DNA from: PWQG01 sp050486205
GTDB taxonomy: Bacteria; Pseudomonadota; Gammaproteobacteria; Pseudomonadales; Pseudohongiellaceae
Assembly (NCBI GenBank): GCA_050486205.1
Contig: JBJHCW010000003.1
Location: 186,001 to 250,000, forward strand
DNA: 64,000 nucleotides
Direction of reading: 5' to 3'
The position numbers and the translations under genes are program-made. Under the pieces are notes generated by a model. The model searched no databases. It was not told the DNA's origin and saw only the letters and a program-made list of their open reading frames with translations. Below, piece after piece: positions 25,132 through 33,615 of this stretch. Positions within the stretch are counted from its first letter, which is position 1. Every line of letters starts with the position of its first letter.

Positions 25132-25635
25132 ATGCGATTGACGACCAAAGGCCGCTATGCGGTCACTGCCATGCTGGATCTGGCCATCCATGCTGATAAT
25201 GGTCCGGTGAACCTTGCCGACATTTCGGCGCGCCAAGGCATCTCACTGTCCTACCTGGAGCAGCTATTTGCCCGCCTGCGACGCAACGGACTGGTCAGCA
25301 GTGTGCGCGGTCCCGGTGGTGGTTACTCGCTGGGACGAGAGACTGAAGCCATAGTGATCGCTCAGATCATAGATGCGGTCAACGAGTCGGTGGATGTCAC
25401 CAAATGTCAGGGTCAGGGCAATTGCCAACAAGGAGAAACCTGTCTCACACATCATCTTTGGGAAGATCTGAGCCAGCAGATCCACGATTTTCTTGGCGGT
25501 ATCAGCCTGGCGGCCTTGATGCAGCGAAATGAAATCCGGCAGATAGCCGGTCATCAGGACCAGCGCCAGGAACAGGCCTCGGCCAGCGGCACCAAGAATC
25601 GGGACGAGCTGATCACGGCCCGGATGCTTCAGTAA
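25132..25635 (+). CDS. iscR: Fe-S cluster regulator IscR (Rrf2 family)
   Basis: 167 residues. A winged helix at the N-terminus (MRLTTKGRYAVTAMLDLA, GISLSYLEQLFARLR, SSVRGPGGGYSL). The [2Fe-2S] ligands are Cys92, Cys98, Cys104 and His107 in the CQGQGNCQQGETCLTH stretch, the same numbering as E. coli IscR. It represses the isc promoter when holding a cluster. The gene begins 37 bases before iscS, and an IscR-like site covers the promoter. The C-terminal ~30 residues are polar and variable. Confidence 0.96.
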   Translation: MRLTTKGRYAVTAMLDLAIHADNGPVNLADISARQGISLSYLEQLFARLRRNGLVSSVRGPGGGYSLGRETEAIVIAQIIDAVNESVDVTKCQGQGNCQQGETCLTHHLWEDLSQQIHDFLGGISLAALMQRNEIRQIAGHQDQRQEQASASGTKNRDELITARMLQ

Positions 25636-25672
25636 TAATCCTGTTTGCGTTTTCAGGTTCGCGGAGTACCCA

Positions 25673-26854
25673 ATGCAGTTACCCATCTATCTGGATTATG
25701 CCGCCACCACACCGGTTGATCCGCGTGTGGCGGAGAAAATGGCGCTGTGTCTTACCATGGACGGCCATTTTGGCAATCCGGCGTCGCGATCGCATATTTA
25801 CGGCTGGCAGGCTGAGGAGGCGGTTGAGAATGCCCGGCGTGAGGTGGCCGACCTGTTGCGCTGTGATCCGCGTGAGATTGTGTGGACGTCAGGGGCCACC
25901 GAGTCCAACAATCTCGCGATCAAGGGTGCACTTGATTTTCACGCCCCGAAAGGTCGACACATCATTACTGCCCGGACCGAGCACAAGGCTGTGCTGGATA
26001 CCTGCAGCTGGCTTGAAACCCGGGGTTTTGAGGTAACCCGGCTCACACCAGACAGTCAGGGCCTGATCAGCACTGCGCAGATCGCAGCAGAACTGCGCAA
26101 TGACACCGTGCTGGTGTCACTGATGCACGTGAACAATGAAATTGGTGTCGTGCACGACATCGAGGCCACTGGCCGCCTGTTGCGCGAAGCAGGTGTTCTG
26201 TTCCATGTCGATGCCGCGCAGAGCGCGGGCAAGCTGCCAATAGACCTGGGTCGGATGCCGGTGGATCTGATGTCGGTGTCGGCCCACAAGGTATATGGTC
26301 CCAAAGGTATTGGTGCACTTTATGTCCGACGGGACCCGCCGGCAGGCGTGGCGGCGCAGATTCACGGTGGAGGCCACGAACGTGGCATGCGGTCCGGCAC
26401 ATTGCCCACACACCAGATTGTTGGCATGGGTGAAGCGTTCCGCCTTGCTGGCCTGGGTCTGGAAGCTGAGAGCCAGATGCTGACGGGTTTGCGAAAGCGC
26501 TTGTTGGACGGCCTGGCGGGATTGCCCGGTTGCTCGCTCAATGGTCACCCCGTACAGACCGTGCCCGGCATTGTGAATCTGGCCTTTGCTGATGTGGATG
26601 GCGAGTCCCTGCTGATGGGGCTGCGTGGTATTGCCATCTCGTCAGGCTCGGCCTGTACATCAGCCGCGCTGGAGCCCTCCCATGTGCTCAGGGCCATTGG
26701 TCTGGACGATGCGCTGGCGCAGGGTTCGCTGCGTCTGTCGCTGGGACGTTTCACCCGGGACAGCGATGTGGATATTGCGGTCGAAGCCCTGCTGGATGCG
26801 GTCGTGAAGTTGCGGGGAAGCGCGCCGAAAAACCGTGTCAATCAGCCGGTATAA
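25673..26854 (+). CDS. iscS: Cysteine desulfurase IscS
   Basis: 393 residues. PLP lysine is K206 (SAHKVYGPKG) and the persulfide cysteine C328 (SSGSACTSA), the same numbering as E. coli IscS. It takes sulfur from cysteine for Fe-S clusters and tRNA thiolation. Odd: after the last shared residues (VVKLR) the chain ends in GSAPKNRVNQPV, lacking the conserved SPLWEMY...EWAHH tail that E. coli IscS uses to dock IscU. The downstream genes iscU, iscA, hscB, hscA and fdx are also missing; ndk follows. Sequence up to the tail is typical IscS, not SufS. Confidence 0.95.
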   Translation: MQLPIYLDYAATTPVDPRVAEKMALCLTMDGHFGNPASRSHIYGWQAEEAVENARREVADLLRCDPREIVWTSGATESNNLAIKGALDFHAPKGRHIITARTEHKAVLDTCSWLETRGFEVTRLTPDSQGLISTAQIAAELRNDTVLVSLMHVNNEIGVVHDIEATGRLLREAGVLFHVDAAQSAGKLPIDLGRMPVDLMSVSAHKVYGPKGIGALYVRRDPPAGVAAQIHGGGHERGMRSGTLPTHQIVGMGEAFRLAGLGLEAESQMLTGLRKRLLDGLAGLPGCSLNGHPVQTVPGIVNLAFADVDGESLLMGLRGIAISSGSACTSAALEPSHVLRAIGLDDALAQGSLRLSLGRFTRDSDVDIAVEALLDAVVKLRGSAPKNRVNQPV

Positions 26855-26864
26855 TCAGTATAAT
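26836..26864 (+). promoter_or_regulatory. Candidate ndk promoter
   Basis: A perfect TATAAT at 26859-26864 with a weak -35 (TGTCAA) at 17 bases. A second TATAAT lies nine bases upstream at 26850-26855, overlapping the iscS stop. The ndk block can thus be transcribed apart from iscRS. Confidence 0.5.
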
Positions 26865-26878
26865 GCGCGCTTTTTCAG

Positions 26879-26897
26879 GGAGCCTCTGAGAGGCTCC
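26879..26897 (+). repeat. Perfect 9-bp inverted repeat before ndk
   Basis: GGAGCCTCT, one G, AGAGGCTCC. It falls near the predicted start of the ndk transcript, ~35 bases before the ATG. As RNA it would make a 5'-end hairpin, which can stabilise mRNA; as DNA it could be an operator. Confidence 0.6.
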
Positions 26898-26931
26898 AGT
26901 GCCCGTTGAACAGGAAAGGAATGGAGCTCGC

Positions 26932-27360
26932 ATGGCTATTGAACGTACACTGTCAATCATCAAACCCGACGCCGTTGCCAAGAACGTGATCGGCGAAATT
27001 GTATCGCGATTCGAGAAAGCGGGCCTGCGCGTGGTGGCCAGCAAGATGTTGCGTCTGGATCAGGACCTGGCTGGCGGATTTTACGCCGAGCACCGGGAGC
27101 GCCCGTTTTTCCCGGATCTGATGGCCTTCATGACCTCGGGCCCGGTTGTGGTACAGGTGCTGGAAGGTGAAAACGCGGTGGCCCTGAACCGAGAGCTTAT
27201 GGGTGCAACCAATCCTGCAGAGGCTGCGCCCGGCACCATTCGCGCAGACTTTGCAAAATCCATTGATGCCAATGCGGTTCATGGATCAGATTCGCCGGCT
27301 TCAGCGGCGCGTGAAGTGGCTTATTTTTTCAAAGACGAGGAGATCTGCCCTCGCAGTTGA
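26932..27360 (+). CDS. ndk: Nucleoside diphosphate kinase
   Basis: 142 residues from MAIERTLSIIKPDAVAKN, the family start, with GGAG upstream. The phospho-histidine is H117 in NAVHGSDS. It balances nucleoside triphosphate pools by phosphate transfer from ATP. It heads the ndk-rlmN-pilF-rodZ-ispG-hisS-yfgM-bamB-der block found in many gammaproteobacteria. In the usual order fdx and iscX precede it; here iscS does. Confidence 0.97.
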   Translation: MAIERTLSIIKPDAVAKNVIGEIVSRFEKAGLRVVASKMLRLDQDLAGGFYAEHRERPFFPDLMAFMTSGPVVVQVLEGENAVALNRELMGATNPAEAAPGTIRADFAKSIDANAVHGSDSPASAAREVAYFFKDEEICPRS

Positions 27361-27405
27361 TCCGCTGGATTGGCGCCGGAGTGGCAGATCAGGGGTACGA
27401 AAATC

Positions 27406-28584
27406 GTGACGAACACCAGGGCCGACAAGGTCAATCTGCTGGGCATGAGTCTGCCGAAGTTACAGGCGTACTTTGTCGAGCTCGGTGAGAAACCGTTTCG
27501 TGCCACACAGCTGATGAAATGGATTCATCAGCACGGTGTCACCGACTTCGACGCCATGACTGATATTTCCAGAGCCCTGCGGGAGCGTCTCAAGGCCAGT
27601 GCTGAAATCCGCTTGCCCGTGATGCTGGACGAACTGTTATCCACTGATGGCTGTCGAAAGTGGATTATCCAGGTGGAAAGTGGCAGTCACGTGGAAGCCG
27701 TATTCATTCCCGAAGGTAGCCGAGGCACGCTGTGTGTGTCCTCGCAAGCCGGCTGCAGCCTGGATTGCAGCTTCTGCGCCACTGGCAAGCAGGGGTTTGA
27801 CAGCAATCTGACCACAGCCGAGATCATCGGTCAGTTGTGGTGGGCCAACAACAAGCTTGATGGTTTTGATCTGCCCCACGGAGCAGAGCGCAAGATCAGC
27901 AATGTGGTCATGATGGGCATGGGTGAACCATTGCTGAACTTTGACAACGTCATGGATGCACTCAGCATCATGATGGAAGACAACGCCTGGGGCCTGTCCA
28001 AGCGCCGGGTGACAATCAGCACTTCAGGCGTGGTGCCTGCCATCGAGCGCCTGGCTGATTACACCGATGCTTCGCTGGCCCTGTCCCTGCACGCACCCAA
28101 TGACGAACTGCGCAACCAGCTGGTGCCAGTGAATCGAAAGTATCCAATCAGTGTGCTGCTCGATAGCGTACGCAAGTACATGGCCAGGCTTGGCGACAAG
28201 CGCGTGCCCTTGATAGAGTACACGTTGATTGCCGGTGTCAACGATCATCGGCAGCACGCGCGCGAGCTCGCTGTTTTGCTGGAAGATTTTCCCTGCAAGA
28301 TCAATCTGATTCCTTTCAACCCGTTTGCGCAGTCCGATTACAGGCGGCCCAGTGCCACATCGGTGTCGAATTTCCGTCAGATACTGCAGCAGGCAGGCTT
28401 TACGGTGACTGTGCGCACAACCCGTGCTGATGATATCGGCGCTGCCTGTGGTCAGCTCGTTGGTCAGGTAGACGACAGAACGCGTCGGGCCGCGCGTCAT
28501 CGCGCGCGCCAGGAATCGGTCAGTGCAGGGGGTGGTGAGCGGGTGTTTACCCGTGCGGATAATCTGGCGTCCAAATCTGTCTGA
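27406..28584 (+). CDS. rlmN: 23S rRNA/tRNA adenine-C2 methyltransferase RlmN
   Basis: 392 residues from a GTG start, preferred because CAGGGG stands about ten bases upstream and KVNLLGMSLPKLQAYF then aligns with the family N-terminus; a TTG 12 codons earlier is possible. The radical-SAM cluster motif is CSLDCSFC, and the second catalytic cysteine is in DDIGAACGQL. MMGMGEPLLNFDNV is also conserved. It methylates A2503 of 23S rRNA and A37 of some tRNAs. The end (RHRARQESVSAGGGERVF) is a basic, probably disordered tail. Confidence 0.96.
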   Translation: MTNTRADKVNLLGMSLPKLQAYFVELGEKPFRATQLMKWIHQHGVTDFDAMTDISRALRERLKASAEIRLPVMLDELLSTDGCRKWIIQVESGSHVEAVFIPEGSRGTLCVSSQAGCSLDCSFCATGKQGFDSNLTTAEIIGQLWWANNKLDGFDLPHGAERKISNVVMMGMGEPLLNFDNVMDALSIMMEDNAWGLSKRRVTISTSGVVPAIERLADYTDASLALSLHAPNDELRNQLVPVNRKYPISVLLDSVRKYMARLGDKRVPLIEYTLIAGVNDHRQHARELAVLLEDFPCKINLIPFNPFAQSDYRRPSATSVSNFRQILQQAGFTVTVRTTRADDIGAACGQLVGQVDDRTRRAARHRARQESVSAGGGERVFTRADNLASKSV

Positions 28585-28606
28585 CCAGAACACACCAAGG
28601 GTAGCT

Positions 28607-29386
28607 ATGAAACACGTTCGTCTTGCGGTAATGACACTGCTGATGCCATTGGCGCTGCTATCTTGCGTGAGCACAACCACGGGTGGGTTCAGCGTGGAGT
28701 CCTCGCGCGAGCAGGCATTGAGTGACTTTATTGATCTGGCTTTTGGTTACTACGAGGCCGATGACATGGTTCGTGCCAAGCGCAATGTGGACAATGCGCT
28801 GGCTATTGACCGGCGCAGCTCCGAAGCGCATCACGTGCGTGCACTCATTCACCAGCGTGAAGGAGAGCCGGAACTGGCCCGTCAGATGTTTGACCAGGCC
28901 ATGAGGCTGGATCGCAACAATTCCCGGGCGCGCAACAACTATGCGGCTTTCCTGTTTGCGCGCGCGGAATTCGAACAGGCTTATGAGCATCTAGAGATTG
29001 TTGCCAATGACATCAACTATGAAGCCCGCCCGCTGGCATTTCTGAATCTCGGGCTGGCGTCCCTGCGTACTGGTCGTGTCGAGCGAGCGGTCTACGCATT
29101 TGAGCGTGGCCTGTTGCTGGATCGCAACCTGTATCGGGCGTCACTCGAGCTTGCCCGCATCCACTTTGATCAGGGCGAATTCGCCGAAGCAATGCGGTAT
29201 TATCAGCAGTTTGTGACAAGTACCGAATTCTACAATGTGCCACAGACGGCGGGCAGTCTCTGGTTGGGCATACAGCTGGCCCGCCGGTTTGACGATCAGG
29301 AACGCGAACGCGCCTATGCCGCCAGCCTGCAGTCACGATTTCCGGGCTCGGATGAGTACCGCGCGTGGCTTCAGTCGGAGCAATAA
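28607..29386 (+). CDS. pilF: Type IV pilus biogenesis/stability lipoprotein PilF (PilW)
   Basis: 259 residues. The signal peptide ends in a lipobox, LALLSC, with acylated Cys near residue 16. The rest is a stack of TPR helices (LAFGYYEADDMVRAKRNVDN, ARNNYAAFLFARAEFEQAYE, NLGLASLRTGRVERAVYAFE). PilF pilots secretin PilQ to the outer membrane. Position between rlmN and rodZ is the conserved gammaproteobacterial one. Eleven bases separate it from the next gene. Confidence 0.92.
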   Translation: MKHVRLAVMTLLMPLALLSCVSTTTGGFSVESSREQALSDFIDLAFGYYEADDMVRAKRNVDNALAIDRRSSEAHHVRALIHQREGEPELARQMFDQAMRLDRNNSRARNNYAAFLFARAEFEQAYEHLEIVANDINYEARPLAFLNLGLASLRTGRVERAVYAFERGLLLDRNLYRASLELARIHFDQGEFAEAMRYYQQFVTSTEFYNVPQTAGSLWLGIQLARRFDDQERERAYAASLQSRFPGSDEYRAWLQSEQ

Positions 29387-29397
29387 CGGGATATTCC

Positions 29398-30363
29398 ATG
29401 AGCAGTGACAAGAATTCTACGGATAATCCCTTGGCCGGTGAAAACCCGATCGACCAGGCGGTTTCTGGTGCGGCCAGGCCCGAGGGAGCCGACCTGGAAG
29501 AGGCGGTGCCTGATCCGGTGCCCCCCACGCCCGGTGAGGTCCTGCGTGATCAACGTGAGTTCAAGGCGCTCAGTGTTCAGCAAGTGGCGGATTCCCTGCA
29601 CCTGACCCGGCACTATGTGCATGCGCTGGAGTCGGACAGTTATGACAAGCTGCCCGGCGAAGTGTTCGCCCGTGGCTACATTCGCTCCTATGCTCGCTTG
29701 CTGGAACTGGATCCGGAACAGGTGCTGGGCCTGTACCAGCAGTTGGGTGAACGTCGCCAGGCCCGCAAACAGGAGGCCATCAAGCGGCATGCACGCCGTC
29801 GTCTGGATCGTAATCGACCCTGGATCATAGTGTCGGGCATAGCGTTTGTCGCACTGGCGGTCCTGCTCTGGTATTTCAATGTTGGTGTGACCGAAACCGG
29901 CGAGTTGCCAGAGGCTGGCACTGGTGCACCGGCATCTGCACAGCTTTCCGGCAACGGATCCGGTTCTGGTGATTCGCAGACTCAGTTGCTGTTGGGTGAA
30001 CAGCCGGCCATGGCGCCTGGGGCGGATGAGTCCCTGTTGTCTGCCGACGGACGTGTCGCCACAAGCGGGGATGCTGATGCCACCGATACGGGCCGGGTGG
30101 TCGAGCTGGATTGGGGCGGTAACGACAGCCTGGCACTGACACTGAGCGTAGAAAGCTGGATCGAGGTGGATGACCGCCAGGATAGCGGACGCTTTCGTGA
30201 CAGTCTCCATGCAGGGGATCAGTTGCGTATCAGGGGCACTGCACCGTTCTCCATTCTGCTTGGCAATGCCCGGCAGATAGAGCTGGTTTTTAATGGCAGG
30301 GTTGTGGATGTCAGCGCCAATGTGCGCAGTGATGATTCAGCCCGCCTCACACTTGGCATGTAA
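29398..30363 (+). CDS. rodZ: RodZ-like cytoskeletal anchor (HTH, TM, DUF4115)
   Basis: 321 residues. After a disordered start, a RodZ-type helix-turn-helix spans ~48-115 (GEVLRDQREFKALSVQQVAD, YVHALESDSYDKLPGEVFAR). Basic residues (RHARRRLDRNRP) precede one membrane helix at ~142-160 (WIIVSGIAFVALAVLLWYF). A Ser/Gly/Asp-rich linker leads to a C-terminal beta domain (ALTLSVESWIEVDDRQDSGR, QIELVFNGRVVDVS) of the DUF4115 type. RodZ links MreB filaments to the cell-wall elongation machinery. The start ATG is 11 bases after pilF. Confidence 0.9.
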   Translation: MSSDKNSTDNPLAGENPIDQAVSGAARPEGADLEEAVPDPVPPTPGEVLRDQREFKALSVQQVADSLHLTRHYVHALESDSYDKLPGEVFARGYIRSYARLLELDPEQVLGLYQQLGERRQARKQEAIKRHARRRLDRNRPWIIVSGIAFVALAVLLWYFNVGVTETGELPEAGTGAPASAQLSGNGSGSGDSQTQLLLGEQPAMAPGADESLLSADGRVATSGDADATDTGRVVELDWGGNDSLALTLSVESWIEVDDRQDSGRFRDSLHAGDQLRIRGTAPFSILLGNARQIELVFNGRVVDVSANVRSDDSARLTLGM

Positions 30364-30374
30364 GCTGAAGGTCC

Positions 30375-31487
30375 ATGATAAAACAATCACCCATCAAACG
30401 CAGAGTCAGCCGCCAGATCATGGTGGGCAATGTACCGGTTGGCGGCGACGCACCCATTTCGGTGCAGAGCATGACCAACACCGAGACCTGCGATGTGGCG
30501 GCAACGGTGGCGCAGATCCGTCGCCTTGAAGCTGTTGGTGCAGATATCGTCAGGGTTTCGGTGCCAAGCATGGCGGCTGCCGAAGCTTTCCGGGCCATTC
30601 GCGCACAGGTGGCCGTGCCGCTGGTGGCCGATATTCATTTTGACTACCGTATCGCGCTGGCGGTCCTGGCCGCAGGTGTGGATTGCCTGCGGATCAATCC
30701 GGGCAATATCGGCAACGAGCAGCGCGTGCGAACGGTGGTTGATGCGGCGCGTGATCGGGGTGTGCCGCTGAGAATCGGCATCAACGCCGGCTCCCTGGGC
30801 AAGAACCTGCTGCGTAAGTATGCAGAGCCGTGTGCCGAGGCCATGGTTGAATCTGCGCTCACCCAGATCGACATCCTGGACCGGCTGGACTTTCATGATT
30901 TCAAGATCAGCCTCAAGGCTTCCGAAGTCTTCATGACACTGATGGCCTATCGTGCACTGGCGGGACAGATTGATCAGCCATTGCATCTGGGTATTACCGA
31001 AGCCGGCGGTCTGCGCTCTGGCACGGTAAAGTCAGCGGTTGGGCTGGGTGCGCTGCTGATGGATGGCATCGGCGATACCATCCGTGTTTCGCTGGCAGCG
31101 GATCCGGTTGAGGAGATACGTGTCGGTTTCGATATCCTGAAGAGTCTTGGCTTGCGCAGTAAAGGTGTCAACCTGGTGGCATGTCCCAGCTGCTCACGGC
31201 AGAACTTTGATGTGATTGCCGTCGTCAATGAGCTCGAGTCACGACTGGAAGATGTTGTCACGCCCATTGATGTTGCCGTCATCGGCTGCATCGTGAACGG
31301 GCCGGGAGAGGCGCGGGTGGCAGAAATAGGACTTACCGGCGCCAGCCCGGCCAATCTGGCTTATGTGGAAGGCAAGCCGCACCACAAGATCGACAACGCC
31401 ACCCTGGTGGATGAGCTGGAAGCCATGGTGCGCGAGCGTATACGCCTGCGTGACAGGCAGGATGCCGACATCATTGTTCGTGATTGA
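30375..31487 (+). CDS. ispG: 4-hydroxy-3-methylbut-2-enyl diphosphate synthase
   Basis: 370 residues (E. coli 372). N-terminal TIM barrel with MVGNVPVGGDAPISVQSMTN. The [4Fe-4S] cluster is held by cysteines in VACPSCSRQNFD and IGCIVNGPGEA. It converts MEcPP to HMBPP in the MEP isoprenoid pathway. It needs Fe-S cluster supply, of interest because the neighbouring isc locus is reduced. The stop lies 35 bases before the preferred hisS start. Confidence 0.97.
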   Translation: MIKQSPIKRRVSRQIMVGNVPVGGDAPISVQSMTNTETCDVAATVAQIRRLEAVGADIVRVSVPSMAAAEAFRAIRAQVAVPLVADIHFDYRIALAVLAAGVDCLRINPGNIGNEQRVRTVVDAARDRGVPLRIGINAGSLGKNLLRKYAEPCAEAMVESALTQIDILDRLDFHDFKISLKASEVFMTLMAYRALAGQIDQPLHLGITEAGGLRSGTVKSAVGLGALLMDGIGDTIRVSLAADPVEEIRVGFDILKSLGLRSKGVNLVACPSCSRQNFDVIAVVNELESRLEDVVTPIDVAVIGCIVNGPGEARVAEIGLTGASPANLAYVEGKPHHKIDNATLVDELEAMVRERIRLRDRQDADIIVRD

Positions 31488-31522
31488 TCGTTAACAGGAA
31501 CGGGACAGGAAACAACAGGGAC

Positions 31523-32815
31523 ATGGGCAAGATACAGGCCATTCGAGGCATGAACGATCTGTTGCCGGCACAGACGCCGGTCTGGCAGTTCGTGGAGAAG
31601 ACCCTGCAGGCTACAGTGCATGCCTATGGCTACGGCGAGCTGCGCCTGCCGCTGTTGGAGCAGACCCAGCTCTTCCGTCGCTCCATTGGCGAAGTGACCG
31701 ATATTGTCGAGAAGGAAATGTACAGCTTCAGCGATCGCAATGGCGAGGATATCAGCCTGCGACCCGAAGGCACGGCCGGCTGCGTGCGCGCTGCCGAGCA
31801 GCATGGTCTGCTTTACAACCAGCAGCAACGCCTCTGGTACAAGGGGCCGATGTTTCGCTACGAGCGGCCACAGAAGGGACGTTATCGCCAGTTCCATCAG
31901 TTCGGTGTTGAAACCTTTGGCATGGAAGGCCCTGACATCGACGCAGAAGTGATCATGTTGTCGGCCCGGATATGGCGTGAGCTTGGACTGACCGACCTGG
32001 TGACCCTTGAGATCAACAATATTGGTACTGCCGCTGACCGACGCCGTTACGGCGAGGCGCTTGCCGGCTTTCTGCAGTCCCGGCGTGAGCAACTGGATGC
32101 CGACAGCCAGCGCCGACTGACGGCCAATCCGTTGCGAATTCTGGACAGCAAGGATGCCGGCACACAAGCCGTATTGGCCGAAGCACCAGTGCTGGCAGAC
32201 TATCTGGATCCAGCGACTGTGCAGCACCATACAGCGTTGAAATCCCTGCTGGATGGGGCCGGTATCGTCTATGTGGAAAATCCGCGCCTTGTTCGCGGTC
32301 TGGATTATTACAACAACACGGTATTTGAGTGGATCACCAGCGCGCTCGGCGCACAAGGCACGATCTGCGCAGGCGGGCGTTATGACACCCTGGTCAGCCA
32401 ACTGGGTGGCCGCGCTACCCCGGCCACCGGTTTTGCCATAGGTCTTGAGCGACTGGTCCTGTTGCTGGCGGAGACCGATCGGGTGCCTGCCGAAGTCGGC
32501 AGAAACGTGGATGTCTATCTGCTGTCCGGAGACTCGGCGCCATTGCAGTTGGCCGAAACGCTGCGCTCGGCCTGTCCGGCCCTGCGCATTCTTTGTCATT
32601 GTGGGGGCGGTAAAAGCAGCAGTCAGATGAAAAAAGCGTATAATCTCGGTGCGCGTGTGGCTGTGCAACCGGTGAATGATACCAGTGATGGCTGGCGGAT
32701 ACGTGTGCTGGATGACTCGCTGACGCCTGCGGTGGACGCTGACAACAAGGCGCTGGATGCCCCGGGTGTGGCGTCCGCGCTGAATGCACTGCTCGGGCAG
32801 CAGCGGGGCGCTTGA
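31523..32815 (+). CDS. hisS: Histidyl-tRNA synthetase
   Basis: 430 residues from MGKIQAIRGMNDLLPAQTP; an earlier in-frame start would overlap ispG and add a nonconserved leader. Class II motifs: RPEGTAGCVRA (motif 2 region), FRYERPQKGRYRQFHQFGVE, the histidine A loop LVRGLDYYNNTVFEW, and ATGFAIGLERLVLLL (motif 3). The C-terminal anticodon domain starts near residue 330. It charges tRNA-His. An antisense frame of similar length is a composition shadow. Confidence 0.97.
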   Translation: MGKIQAIRGMNDLLPAQTPVWQFVEKTLQATVHAYGYGELRLPLLEQTQLFRRSIGEVTDIVEKEMYSFSDRNGEDISLRPEGTAGCVRAAEQHGLLYNQQQRLWYKGPMFRYERPQKGRYRQFHQFGVETFGMEGPDIDAEVIMLSARIWRELGLTDLVTLEINNIGTAADRRRYGEALAGFLQSRREQLDADSQRRLTANPLRILDSKDAGTQAVLAEAPVLADYLDPATVQHHTALKSLLDGAGIVYVENPRLVRGLDYYNNTVFEWITSALGAQGTICAGGRYDTLVSQLGGRATPATGFAIGLERLVLLLAETDRVPAEVGRNVDVYLLSGDSAPLQLAETLRSACPALRILCHCGGGKSSSQMKKAYNLGARVAVQPVNDTSDGWRIRVLDDSLTPAVDADNKALDAPGVASALNALLGQQRGA

Positions 32816-32844
32816 CAGGGGTCAGGCGCTGATACAGGATTCGA

Positions 32845-32861
32845 GCCTGGGTTTCCCAGGC
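32845..32861 (+). repeat. Small perfect hairpin between hisS and yfgM
   Basis: GCCTGGG, TTT, CCCAGGC: a 7-bp stem with a three-base loop in the ~105-base spacer. No T-run follows, so it is at most a pause or mRNA-processing site inside the operon. Confidence 0.45.
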
Positions 32862-32920
32862 CATAAAAACAGAATGATGGTGGCCCAGGCTACCACGGGA
32901 TGCAGGAACAGGAGCAGTTT

Positions 32921-33592
32921 GTGGCATTAAGTGCGGCAGAAGAAGAAAGTCTGGAGGCGTTCAAGCGCTGGTGGCGTGAAACCGGCTGGATATTGGCAGT
33001 TGGTATTGTTGTGGTGCTGGTTGGGTATTTTGGCTGGCAGCAGTGGCAGTCCATGCAGACGCGCAGCGTGGCAGAAGCCTCGGCCCTGTTCGAGGAATTG
33101 TCGGATGTGGCGGTGGGCGGCCCGGGCGAGATGTTGACCGAGGAAGCCCAGGTCGAGGCAATGACCCTGGTCGATCAACTGAAGTCCGAGCATGGCCGGA
33201 GTGTCTACGCCAGTTACGCGGCTCTGTTTGCTGCCCGTATTGCTGTCGAGTCCGATGATCTGTATCGTGCAGAGCAGGAACTGCAGTGGGTGCTGGATAA
33301 CGAGCGCACGGGTCTGTTTGGCGCCGGCACAGATGAGACGCTGCTGCTGACGGCGCGTCTTCGCCTGGCACGCGTGCAGCTGGCACAAGGTGATCCCGAT
33401 CGTGCCGAAGATACCATACGCGGTGTGGATCCCAAGGCTCTGGCTGCGGCTTATGCGGAGCTTCGCGGAGACATCCACTATGCTCGTGGCCAGCGGGAAC
33501 AGGCCCTGGCGGCTTATCTGGAAGCAGCCGAGCGTGACACCAACAATCCATTTCTGAATATGAAAATCAATGACCTGGCGGCGGAAAGCTGA
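32921..33592 (+). CDS. yfgM: YfgM-type ancillary SecYEG translocon subunit
   Basis: 223 residues from a GTG six bases after a perfect AGGAG; an ATG seven codons earlier has a poorer ribosome site. A cytoplasmic stretch (EEESLEAFKRWWRETG) precedes one membrane helix (~22-42, ILAVGIVVVLVGYFGW), then periplasmic TPR-like helices (YASYAALFAARIAVESDDLY, GDIHYARGQREQALAAYLEA). In E. coli YfgM binds SecYEG and PpiD and helps hand proteins to periplasmic chaperones. Location between hisS and bamB supports the name. Confidence 0.87.
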   Translation: MALSAAEEESLEAFKRWWRETGWILAVGIVVVLVGYFGWQQWQSMQTRSVAEASALFEELSDVAVGGPGEMLTEEAQVEAMTLVDQLKSEHGRSVYASYAALFAARIAVESDDLYRAEQELQWVLDNERTGLFGAGTDETLLLTARLRLARVQLAQGDPDRAEDTIRGVDPKALAAAYAELRGDIHYARGQREQALAAYLEAAERDTNNPFLNMKINDLAAES

Positions 33593-33615
33593 GCCAGGAT
33601 CACTGACGGAAGGTT

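Noticed and set aside
26855..26931. Small iscX or fdx remnant between iscS and ndk
   Set aside because: Only 77 bases, occupied by promoter elements, a palindrome and the ndk ribosome site; no frame resembling iscX or ferredoxin.
31361..32668. Long open frame (435 codons) antisense to hisS
   Set aside because: hisS is certain on the plus strand; the antisense translation is His/Gln-rich with no domain, and is an effect of codon bias.
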